DNA of 64,000 nucleotides from NCBI GenBank assembly GCA_020186115.1, contig WSYJ01000060.1:682001-746000 (forward strand). The letters are read 5' to 3'. This stretch comes from Histomonas meleagridis. Taxonomy: Eukaryota > Parabasalia > Tritrichomonadida > Dientamoebidae. The translations under genes were made by a program, and so were the position numbers. Numbering within the stretch: position 1 is the first letter of the stretch; each line of letters opens with the position of its first letter. Shown piece after piece: positions 45,244-54,015 of the stretch. The notes beneath the pieces were generated by a model. The model was not told where the DNA came from and searched no databases. It worked only from the letters and a program-made list of their open reading frames with translations.

Positions 45244-48200
45244 TTATTTCTGTTGTTCATATTTTGTAATCATTTGATAACTCATTAGATTTCCGCTTTT
45301 TGTACCGCATGCAAATATTGGCAAACAAGGATGGAAAGCCGAAAAGTTTGCGATATCAATATCTGGTACATAATTAGTAATTGCTGTATTCGACAATGAT
45401 GTTAAAAATGGAGGCTCTTCTTTCGGTGAAAACAAAATCATTCCTAATTCCTTATGTACATCGAATGACAACAAGTTTGATCTTTTTAAACCACAAGGAG
45501 CAATAATTTTGGTTTTCATATTAAAGGAAACACATCTACCACTTTCAGCTGCTGCATAAACATTATAAGAATCACCACATATTTTCACTACTTTTGAATC
45601 AAGCATTGTTTTTGTAACGTCAGTGTTTAACGGCTCCCTCAAATCCACGCCGATCAAATAACCGTCGTTGTACCCTGCGAAACAAATGTTTTGATCAACG
45701 GAATTCAAGAACAAAGCGGAGATAATATGATGAGATTGGAAGGACCATTCTCCTATTAGTTTTTGAGTGTTTATATCCCAAAGAGATATTCCACTATTTC
45801 CACGAGATGTAACTATTCGATTTGAATCTTGAGCCACACCACAAAATTGGGATATTTCCTCACAACGAAAATTAGCGTCTGCTCTCCACACAATAGAAGA
45901 AAAAAGATGAGAAGGATTCCATATTTGAACGCATCCATCATTTGTACAAATCACGGCCGTATTGGAATTCACGAAATGTATATCCGAAACGCAATGTTCA
46001 AGTTGATGTTCATATAGTATATTAAAGTCCTTATCGAGGTGATAAAACTTATTATCGAAAGTTGCTGCGATCAAATTTAATGAGTCAGGAGAATAAGCCA
46101 AGTTAATAATTCTCGAGTCCAGTGTAATTTTAGCCGACATCTTTGGCTGTGTTTTTTTAGGCAATGAAGCAGGCAAACAAGAACAAGATTTTAATGATAT
46201 CTCTTCATTTGAGTTATTATTTTTGTTGAGAAGATGATGTAAAGAGCTATTAAAAACTGATTCCGATTCATCTTCGAGTGAAATTGTTGCTTCTATTGGC
46301 TCATCTGCTTGTATGTTCAATAGCGCTTCATCTTTAGGGTCACTCATCCAATTTATATAACTTTCGTAACTTGAAGGCGATGGTTGTTGTGATTGGATTT
46401 CATGTTGTTTTTTATAATGTATTAAAAGTTTAATACTTACTGCTGTTTTACGTATGAAAGGATGTGGATCTTTACATAAATATTCGATGATCCCATATAT
46501 AACATTACAGAAATATGAATATTTATTTGTTCGATGTGATGCATTATCTACGAGTTTAATAAAGTCATAAAAGTTGTTGTTGTATAACATTTGTATGTCG
46601 ATTTTTTTATCGAACCAAAATGATAAAAGATCAGAAAATGTGTTATGTGCATTAGTGAGCTCACTTTTTTGTAACGATGAAACAAATAAATTTGTACGAG
46701 TTTTAATGAATTTGGTTAAAAAACATAAAACTTGATGACGGACTAAATATGACATATCTATAGATGAAGGAATTATCATTAATAAAAGTTCAATGTTATT
46801 AATGTTTTCAGTGCCTAAAACAAATGTACATAAAGTTGATAAAGAAATGGCTCTAATTTGATGTGACGAATGAATTAAAGATTTCGAGATTTGTAAATAA
46901 TATTTACGTACTTCATTTTCTGGTAATTCGTATACTGAAAATGTAAAAATCCGTTTGAGAAATATATATATCCATAATAATAAATTCGAATCTTTCTCTT
47001 TAAGAATTTCACGAATCTTTAATAAGAATTGGATTTTAGTACATGTTAATCGTATAGATCGTGATGTAGGGACAGTACATGATAATATCGAGAAAATATT
47101 AATTCGTGATTTTATTGGTATATTTTCATCGAATATTTTCTCTGTTATTTCATCAAAATCTAATTCTTTATTAATTAATAATATTAAATTCGGATTTTCC
47201 GAAAACAAAAACAAAATTAAATAACAAACAGCTTGAAAAACATCAGAATTCACGTCACAAATCATAAACTTCGAAAATAACTTTGGAAATAATTGTGTAT
47301 AAAATATTTGTAAATTATTTTTCTCATTGTTCTTTAAATATTTCACTAATAATATTAATATTTCATCATATTTATGTGTCTCGATAAAAGGGATTTTAGT
47401 GATGATTGATAACAATGAATATTTGACTTGATTTGGACTTAAAGTTTTAAACGATTGAATCGCTTGTTTAAACAAATGATTCGAAAAAGAAGGTTTAGGA
47501 GTAAATATCGAAGTGACCCAAATATCTATGATTGATTCCCAATGTTTCCATAGTTCGCTCCCTCTTAAATCAGGTATAAATGGATAAGAAATCGGATGAA
47601 CGTCATAAGGTAATAAAAGAAACTTTGCTAATATAAACCCACGTGATAAAGAAGTCATTATTTTATCACTTTGAAATAACTTTACATATATTTCGGGACT
47701 TAAATAATCAGAAGCAATTGCATCAATAATCGATGAAAATGATAATGTCATTGAATTAATTTCTTCATTACTAATTTTACTATTAATAAAATTCGTTAAT
47801 TGTTTATTATTACTAAATGTAATTCGATAATATTGTAAGATATACCATATTATCGAAATACGAACAGGAGTAAAAATACATGATGTTAAAAAATCACGTG
47901 GCAAATATGGATTTATTGGTAATGTCTCATTCTCAGAGGTCAAACAAAAGATATAATAATCTTCGTTTGATGGGATTTTAAAAAAAGATGAAGAACTTGG
48001 CATAGAAGTGGTGTTCCGCACTTGCGAAAGTTGCTTAAAATATGGTATTATTGATCCAGAGTTATTACAATCAAAAATATAACAGGAAGGTAAATAAATA
48101 TTCTGAAATAATTTCTTTAAAGGATATTTTTGGACTTCATTACTATGTGTTTCTGATGCATAGATGTTTGTACCATCAGTATCAAGTGAACTAAAGCCAA

Positions 48201-48753
48201 TATAATGAAATACAACTCGACCTGTTGGAATGTTTTTTCTCATTTTTGATAAATCATCTAAAACTTCAATTGTTGGTGAGACGTATTGATAAAACCGGAG
48301 TTGATAACATAATGTTTGGTAAAAATTTTTATATGTGGAATTAATAAAAGATGGAAAATCTGAGGGTGTCATTATTTTAATGTTTTTCCACGCAAATAAT
48401 AATGGACATTCTGTAAAATAATCTGAGGTGACCTTGATACTTTTAGATGGATATTGTGTAACTGTTATAACACATTCTATTTCTTCAAATGAATCATCAG
48501 GATGTGTGACATTTTCTTTTCGAGTTTGATCTAAATTATAATCATAATCAGTTAATGAATATATAAAATCACCATTGCTTTCTGGAATTTTAAAATCATC
48601 TTCTGGATATAATTGAGACAATGGAATTACTTGATTATCACTTGAAGGATCAGACATATCTGTTTTAGAAAGTGTATCTGAGCTATCATCAATGATTGAA
48701 TAACTATCTGGAGAACTGATGGATAAATTTAATGTTTTCTTCATTGATGACAT
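45244..48753 (-). CDS. Raptor, TORC1 scaffold protein
   Basis: The 1169-residue protein has the three-part Raptor layout. First is the conserved N-terminal caspase-like domain (about residues 115-290: WKNIKIMTPSDFPSF, RVVFHYIGFSSLDTDGTNIY, CYIFDCNNSGSII). An all-helical HEAT-like region (about 380-790) is next, and then a C-terminal WD40 propeller (about 870-1165, for example IINLAYSPDSLNLIAATFDN). Raptor presents substrates to TOR kinase. In other Raptors the caspase-like fold reads HYNGHG; here it is HYIGFS, so the His-equivalent is lost, fitting a non-protease role. The linker (790-865) is acidic and low-complexity. It is divergent from the REC-PDE gene with a 90-nt gap. No other TORC1 gene is in the window. 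Confidence 0.9.
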   Translation of the reverse strand: MSSMKKTLNLSISSPDSYSIIDDSSDTLSKTDMSDPSSDNQVIPLSQLYPEDDFKIPESNGDFIYSLTDYDYNLDQTRKENVTHPDDSFEEIECVITVTQYPSKSIKVTSDYFTECPLLFAWKNIKIMTPSDFPSFINSTYKNFYQTLCYQLRFYQYVSPTIEVLDDLSKMRKNIPTGRVVFHYIGFSSLDTDGTNIYASETHSNEVQKYPLKKLFQNIYLPSCYIFDCNNSGSIIPYFKQLSQVRNTTSMPSSSSFFKIPSNEDYYIFCLTSENETLPINPYLPRDFLTSCIFTPVRISIIWYILQYYRITFSNNKQLTNFINSKISNEEINSMTLSFSSIIDAIASDYLSPEIYVKLFQSDKIMTSLSRGFILAKFLLLPYDVHPISYPFIPDLRGSELWKHWESIIDIWVTSIFTPKPSFSNHLFKQAIQSFKTLSPNQVKYSLLSIITKIPFIETHKYDEILILLVKYLKNNEKNNLQIFYTQLFPKLFSKFMICDVNSDVFQAVCYLILFLFSENPNLILLINKELDFDEITEKIFDENIPIKSRINIFSILSCTVPTSRSIRLTCTKIQFLLKIREILKEKDSNLLLWIYIFLKRIFTFSVYELPENEVRKYYLQISKSLIHSSHQIRAISLSTLCTFVLGTENINNIELLLMIIPSSIDMSYLVRHQVLCFLTKFIKTRTNLFVSSLQKSELTNAHNTFSDLLSFWFDKKIDIQMLYNNNFYDFIKLVDNASHRTNKYSYFCNVIYGIIEYLCKDPHPFIRKTAVSIKLLIHYKKQHEIQSQQPSPSSYESYINWMSDPKDEALLNIQADEPIEATISLEDESESVFNSSLHHLLNKNNNSNEEISLKSCSCLPASLPKKTQPKMSAKITLDSRIINLAYSPDSLNLIAATFDNKFYHLDKDFNILYEHQLEHCVSDIHFVNSNTAVICTNDGCVQIWNPSHLFSSIVWRADANFRCEEISQFCGVAQDSNRIVTSRGNSGISLWDINTQKLIGEWSFQSHHIISALFLNSVDQNICFAGYNDGYLIGVDLREPLNTDVTKTMLDSKVVKICGDSYNVYAAAESGRCVSFNMKTKIIAPCGLKRSNLLSFDVHKELGMILFSPKEEPPFLTSLSNTAITNYVPDIDIANFSAFHPCLPIFACGTKSGNLMSYQMITKYEQQK

Positions 48754-48817
48754 AATTATTTATTTACAATTTTTATGGCATTTTATATATAAAATTTGAA
48801 TACAACTTCCGCCATTT

Positions 48818-48827
48818 TAAACGGTTG
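48818..48827 (+). promoter_or_regulatory. TAAACGGTTG Myb-type motif before REC-PDE gene
   Basis: The motif lies 16 nt before the ATG at 48844 and about 65 nt from the Raptor start, so it may serve either or both of this divergent pair. It argues against a start further upstream for the REC-PDE gene. Confidence 0.45.
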
Positions 48828-48843
48828 TAATCTGTTCAAAAGT

Positions 48844-50655
48844 ATGACATGTGATATGAAACCAACAACAAAAAATATCAAAATGGCTTTACCTTTTACT
48901 AGAGATGATGTTCATATATTAGTAATTGATGATGATATCATGCAATTAACTGTCGTTTCAAAATCTTTAATATCTCTTGGTTATAAAGCTACTAATGCAA
49001 ATAATGGAAAAGAAGCATTAGACATTTTAAATTCTGGTATTCATATCGATTTAATATTAAGCGATGTTATGATGCCTGTTATGGATGGCCCTCAATTTCT
49101 TTCTGCGGCGCGTGCTGATCCACGTTTTACTGAAATCCCAATCATCATGATGTCATCTAATGACCAATATGAAATTGTTTTTAATTGTCTTTCACGAGGT
49201 GCTGATGATTATATGATTAAACCTTTAACGCCACAAGTTCTTAAAAACATTTATGCAAATGTATGGCTGAAACGTAAGCAACAAGCTATTGCAGCTAAAG
49301 TTCAAAATCAAATTGTAAGTACTGCAGCTCTTACAAAACAAATTCAACAACTTAAAACTAATTATAATCAATCTTTTCATTCACCAATCCAAGATATTAA
49401 GACATCATTGGAAAATCTTTTACAAACTAAAACACTAACTCCTGACATACAAGAATCCTTAACTCAAACCATCAATAAGCTTAAAGGGCTTGACTCAAAT
49501 GCAAATATTCCAATGACTTCTTCACCACAACAACAAATTCCCCAAAAAATGCAAAACTATTTTTCCTCACAATATGGTGTTAAAATGCAACCAAGCAATT
49601 CCAGTAATAACACGCCAACTGTTACACCAGTATCAATCCCAGCTGTTCGTAAACGTGTAGGCGCACCAATACCAGCACCAGCGCGACCAGTAATAGACAT
49701 ACCACAATTATCATCCTTAAATTTAGGCGAATCATTATTCCAACTTCATTTTAACATTTGGAATATCAAAGAGTCACTTTTGATAAACCTCGCAAATGAT
49801 TTATTGAATTCCACCGATGTAGTAAAGACATTAAATTCCAAACCTGGTGAAATAGAACATTTCTTAAAGCGAACATTACAAAGTCATAATGCTAATCCAT
49901 TTAATAATTTCCGCCGTAGTTGTGATTGCTTACAATTTGCAGTATATCTCTTACGAAAAATTGGAGATAATTTCACTGAAATTGAGAAAACGGCATTGAT
50001 ATTATCCACTCTTTTACATGACATTGATCATCCCGGCACAAATAATTTATTCCAAATTAATACATGTTCAAAGATATCAATTATATATAACAACAAGCAT
50101 CCAATCGAAAGTAACTCAGCTTCTTTAGGCTCAAAAATCATCCAAGAATGTTTTTCGTTAAATCTTAATGATAATAATTATATTGAAATCCGGAACATTT
50201 TCATTAATTGTGTTTTAGGTACTAATTATTCGAAGTTACAAAAGTTTTTGATGAAAATTTCTTATAATGACAAAATCGATTTCAATAATAAAAATCATAA
50301 AATGTTAGTTCTAAAGTTAATTGTGTTAATGGCGGACTTAAGTTTCGCGATAAGGAAATGGGACATAACAAATTATTGGTACCAAATGTTAAAAGACGAA
50401 CAGCTGCAACAAGGAGATATGGAAAAGAGATTGGGAATGAACGTAGAACCTTTAATGGATAGAAGGAATTCGACAACTAAATATGCGGTGCTGAAAACAT
50501 ATTTTAACATTGTCGTGCTGCCAGTGTTCCAAACTGGTATAAGAATATTCCCAGAATTGGAGGAGGAGTTGCTGAAGGCATTGCAAGAAAACTTAAGCAT
50601 TATAGAGGAAATAGATGCAATGCAAGAAAAAGATAACGATAACGAAAATAAATAA
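48844..50655 (+). CDS. Response-regulator receiver fused to cyclic-nucleotide phosphodiesterase (RegA-like)
   Basis: The 603-residue protein starts with a receiver domain (residues about 24-135): acidic triad DDD at 29-31, phospho-acceptor Asp74 in LILSDVMMPVMDG, Ser104, and Lys126 in MIKPL, all present. A Gln/Pro-rich linker follows. The C-terminal half resembles class I PDEs: STLLHDIDHPGTNNLFQIN, MADLSFAIRKWDI, and a final helix KYAVLKTYFNIVVLPVF. Receiver plus PDE is the layout of Dictyostelium RegA, where a phosphorelay controls cAMP breakdown. However, the first metal-binding motif (NPFHNxRHC in PDEs) reads NPFNNFRRSCDC, with both His lost, and the LENHH segment reads IESNS. The PDE may be inactive or act only as a binding domain. 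The start is chosen because the promoter motif lies just before it. Confidence 0.85.
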   Translation: MTCDMKPTTKNIKMALPFTRDDVHILVIDDDIMQLTVVSKSLISLGYKATNANNGKEALDILNSGIHIDLILSDVMMPVMDGPQFLSAARADPRFTEIPIIMMSSNDQYEIVFNCLSRGADDYMIKPLTPQVLKNIYANVWLKRKQQAIAAKVQNQIVSTAALTKQIQQLKTNYNQSFHSPIQDIKTSLENLLQTKTLTPDIQESLTQTINKLKGLDSNANIPMTSSPQQQIPQKMQNYFSSQYGVKMQPSNSSNNTPTVTPVSIPAVRKRVGAPIPAPARPVIDIPQLSSLNLGESLFQLHFNIWNIKESLLINLANDLLNSTDVVKTLNSKPGEIEHFLKRTLQSHNANPFNNFRRSCDCLQFAVYLLRKIGDNFTEIEKTALILSTLLHDIDHPGTNNLFQINTCSKISIIYNNKHPIESNSASLGSKIIQECFSLNLNDNNYIEIRNIFINCVLGTNYSKLQKFLMKISYNDKIDFNNKNHKMLVLKLIVLMADLSFAIRKWDITNYWYQMLKDEQLQQGDMEKRLGMNVEPLMDRRNSTTKYAVLKTYFNIVVLPVFQTGIRIFPELEEELLKALQENLSIIEEIDAMQEKDNDNENK

Positions 50656-51402
50656 AAATATTTTTATGCAAAATTGGAAATATTGTTAAAATGAGGTACA
50701 TCCATAGTACTCATTTAGGAAGTTTTGTTTTCACATTAGATAAGCTAAAGAAAGCTGAATATTTGTATTTATTGATAATGATTGAAGATATTTTCTGATA
50801 TACATTTCGATGTGACTTTTTTTCTAGGTTTGGATATAACCATATTCTATAAAATCTTAATAGCTTCATTTAATTTATAGTGTTGCATTTAGAGAAAGAT
50901 GAAAAAAATGAATAAGATATTCAAGAAGTGATTTAACTATTGCTTGGTGTTTTCATATTTTTTGAATGAGTAGTACGTTCGTAATAAAACATTAGCTATG
51001 CAGATTAAAAACTTGACTATCTAAAACAATCAAATTTAAATTTGAAGCATTTCCAGGTCACCATAATTTAATATGCCAGAAAAATTGAAATTAATATCTA
51101 TTGCTCCCTTTAATGTTTTTTTTTTGAAACTTATTTATTTTAGAAGAAAAAATAATAGATGAACTAAACTATGTCATGTTCATTATGTATCCTTGTAATT
51201 GAGAAATATTTTTTGTATTAATATACAAAAGGTAAATTCAGGATATCAAATTCGATGATACAATTAAAAATGTCACACTATTCGTAAGTCAGCACTTGAA
51301 AATCATTTTCGCTTAGCATTTTGCAATTTACTTCTTTTAACTGTTATTTTCTAACAAATAAAATCGATTTCACAAATGTTTATGAATTCATTCAAACATT
51401 TT
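50656..51402. other. Intergenic, 750 bp
   Basis: AT-rich gap between convergent genes; nothing recognised. Confidence 0.4.
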
Positions 51403-52926
51403 TCATTGTATTTGTTGCTTCGGCTTAATAATTCCCTGTCTTACCAAATCCTGGTACACCTTCAAACTCATTACGTCGCCCGATTCTGTCTCTATTTCCT
51501 CATCTCCTTTTTGCCAAACCTCCTTTGACAATGTCTTCTTAATCTTTTCGAACAGTGCAACTGCCTCAGACACCTTTGTCACATAAACGAAGTGTCTTGT
51601 AGGCGGAATGCCCAAAGCTTTTAAGCCATTGATATGACGCACATCAAAAAAGTGACGCTCAAATGCCAGGGCACCCCAATAACTACGGTTACCGCAAATT
51701 TCGCATTTGTACTCAACAGACAAGCCATGAAGTTTGTAGAGCCAATATGGAATAGGCTTACCATCCCAACCTAACGGTAATCCTTTCGGATTATAAAAGT
51801 GTTGTTCATCTTCACTATCACTTTCATCAAATACAATTGGAGAATCTAAATCTTGTTCTGCTTCAATGACTGCAGCTGTTAATGTTTCACGTCTACTTGT
51901 GTTTTCGATTGTATTGTTAAGGGTATTACGTACGGTATTAATTAGTTGATATAATGTGTATGCTAATTCTTCATAATGCAATTGTCTTAAATGACGTTCT
52001 TCAATGAGCTTATCAACGCCACCTAATTTCTCTGCGCGTTGAACATTCTTTGAATGACTACGCTGCTTTTGATGTGATTCAAGTAACTCGGGGCTTTCGA
52101 ACGAACGATCGCAATAATGGCAGTAGTTTGGCGGTAACGGTTTCGGGCCACCCCTATATTGAGAGAGGAATCCTTTGTGAATTGATTGCATCGTGGACTC
52201 GATGTCATAAAATGGATGGGAGCGTTCAATAAAGGAAACGAGATAGTCTATGAAGTTTTGGAGGAATTTCTCTCCTTGTGGGGATTTAGGAATGAATAAA
52301 AAATTGTTGGAATCATTAACCATGTTAAGAAAGTCAAGATATCGCATGTCGGCGCCACTTAAGGTTAAATATTCACGATGAATTTGGGTTAGATCAAGAT
52401 ATTTGCCATAACATTCTTCGCCACTAAATTTGGAAAGAGCTTCATCATTTTCGGGAACAACAATGTGACGCTTGTGACTGCGGTGACGTTTCTTCTCTTG
52501 CTCTTTTCGTTGGTTTCTCCATTCTTGATATCGATCATTATCATAAAATAAACTGAGATGAATAGTGCCTTTGATATCAAGTACAAGATCATTCATTGAT
52601 ACTTCCTCAGGAATTGGCGCTTGTGGTTGTATATTGACTTCAGGTTCTATGTCACTGACTTCTTGATGAAATTTAACACGCTTATTAAGCTCTTCATAAA
52701 ATGACTCGACTGGATTTTCAACTCGCGGAAATCCCTCATTGACTTTTTCGAGAACTTGCTTGCTCAAATCTTGGATTTCGTGGCATAAACGAGCAACATG
52801 ATGATTAATATAGGCTTCTTCTTTAACTGTCTTTGGCTGATTAATTAGAAGCCTTACCGCCCTTTTTCGCTTTTCCTCAATATCTTGGTACATTTGACGT
52901 AATTTTTCAAGAGGTGTTGAAGACAT
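51403..52926 (-). CDS. Splicing factor SF3a60 (SF3A3/Prp9)
   Basis: The 507-residue protein matches SF3a60 end to end. The N-terminal helix region (residues 5-75, RQMYQDIEEKRKRAVRLL) binds the SF3a complex. A first C2H2 zinc finger is at about 272-300 (NYCHYCDRSFESPELLESHQ). The C-terminal matrin-type finger is YKCEICGNRSYWGALAFERH, followed by GLKALGIPPTRHF. SF3a60 joins SF3a120 and SF3a66 in U2 snRNP and helps choose branch sites. Its presence shows a working spliceosome, which matters for the odd spacers in the ankyrin genes. Length equals yeast and human homologues. TAAACGGTCG lies 19 nt before the ATG. The codon use is GC-richer than flanks. Confidence 0.95.
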   Translation of the reverse strand: MSSTPLEKLRQMYQDIEEKRKRAVRLLINQPKTVKEEAYINHHVARLCHEIQDLSKQVLEKVNEGFPRVENPVESFYEELNKRVKFHQEVSDIEPEVNIQPQAPIPEEVSMNDLVLDIKGTIHLSLFYDNDRYQEWRNQRKEQEKKRHRSHKRHIVVPENDEALSKFSGEECYGKYLDLTQIHREYLTLSGADMRYLDFLNMVNDSNNFLFIPKSPQGEKFLQNFIDYLVSFIERSHPFYDIESTMQSIHKGFLSQYRGGPKPLPPNYCHYCDRSFESPELLESHQKQRSHSKNVQRAEKLGGVDKLIEERHLRQLHYEELAYTLYQLINTVRNTLNNTIENTSRRETLTAAVIEAEQDLDSPIVFDESDSEDEQHFYNPKGLPLGWDGKPIPYWLYKLHGLSVEYKCEICGNRSYWGALAFERHFFDVRHINGLKALGIPPTRHFVYVTKVSEAVALFEKIKKTLSKEVWQKGDEEIETESGDVMSLKVYQDLVRQGIIKPKQQIQ

Positions 52927-52944
52927 TGTTTAGGAAAATGAAAA

Positions 52945-52954
52945 TAAACGGTCG
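52945..52954 (-). promoter_or_regulatory. CGACCGTTTA motif before SF3a60
   Basis: On the minus strand CGACCGTTTA lies 19 nt before the ATG. It is the fullest form of the Myb-type motif seen in this window. Confidence 0.5.
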
Positions 52955-54004
52955 TATATCCTTATCGAGAAAAGTGACATATAAAGGAACAAAAAACCAC
53001 TTATTTTGATTTTTGTTCATTATAGAACTAATGTTTCAAAACGCCATTTAAATGTTTTGACAACACTTCACACCCTAAATCTCTATTTTAAACACTTCCA
53101 ACAGGCGGCAATCGTGTCATATTGCCATTTTCAATATCGCTTGATAAGAACATGCTCAGATAAATAAACGGTCGAAAATTGTAGGTTGATTTTAAAAAAT
53201 GAATGTTTCCACAATGGATATCAAAGTAATGGTAAAATCATAAGGTCACCAATCATTAAGAAACATTAGTGCTGTTAATAATGATTCTTTCATGGTAATA
53301 AATCATATGTATCCAAAGATCTTATAGACATTTAATGCTAAAAACATTTAATTTTTTTAAATAAAATTTAGTTTAATAATATATGTTTTTTAATGCATAG
53401 ATTTGATTAATGCTATTGTAATTTTAAAATAAAAATATTTTTTCATCATTGATCATATCTCATTTTGAATTTAATTTTTTGAAGATTTAATATTAATTTA
53501 TTTTGTTACTTTGTTTAAGCTATATCATATATTAATTTTGTCGAAAATCTTTATTTTTGAAGTTTCTAAAAAATCAAAAAATGATTTGGAATTTTTTATG
53601 GCTAGATTCGGCGTATATTCAAAAAGTGCATATTTGAATAGTTTATTACTAAAAGCGAGTATGAAAGTGTGTACAAACTCCCTCACGCGTGGGTGCTGTT
53701 TTTCATGTAGTTTCACTTTTTCTCAAATTTTTTTAAAAAAACAAGATAATGATTTGGAAAATAAACATATCTAACATACAACATTGCTATGTAGGAAATA
53801 TTCCAAGATTCCCTAAAAAGTATGGTCGAAATCAGATCGAATTTGGAAAGATTGAACAGTCTAAATTTCATGATGATGGTGTTTTTGTAATCTCTTACCT
53901 ATGTCATTCTTAACCCAAAATTACTGCTGAAAAAATGCAACAGGATTTTGAATTTGAGGAACTCTTTTTTAATTAATTAATTTCCTAAGTGACCAAATAA
54001 AATA
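52955..54004. other. Intergenic, 1 kb
   Basis: Holds a second CGACCGTTTA (minus orientation) at 53165-53174 without an evident gene. The frames at 53511-53774 (plus) and 53525-53716 (minus) overlap each other and start with non-ATG codons or no promoter; no family is recognised in them. Confidence 0.4.
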
Positions 54005-54012
54005 ACCGTTTA
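54005..54012 (+). promoter_or_regulatory. ACCGTTTA motif 3 nt before HSP90 start
   Basis: AACCGTTTATATATG: the motif nearly touches the ATG at 54016, so the mRNA leader must be extremely short or start inside it. Confidence 0.4.
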
Positions 54013-54015
54013 TAT

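Noticed and set aside
53511-53774. Overlapping small frames on both strands
   Set aside because: Neither has a recognised domain; the plus one has a non-ATG start and both are within intergenic AT-rich sequence.
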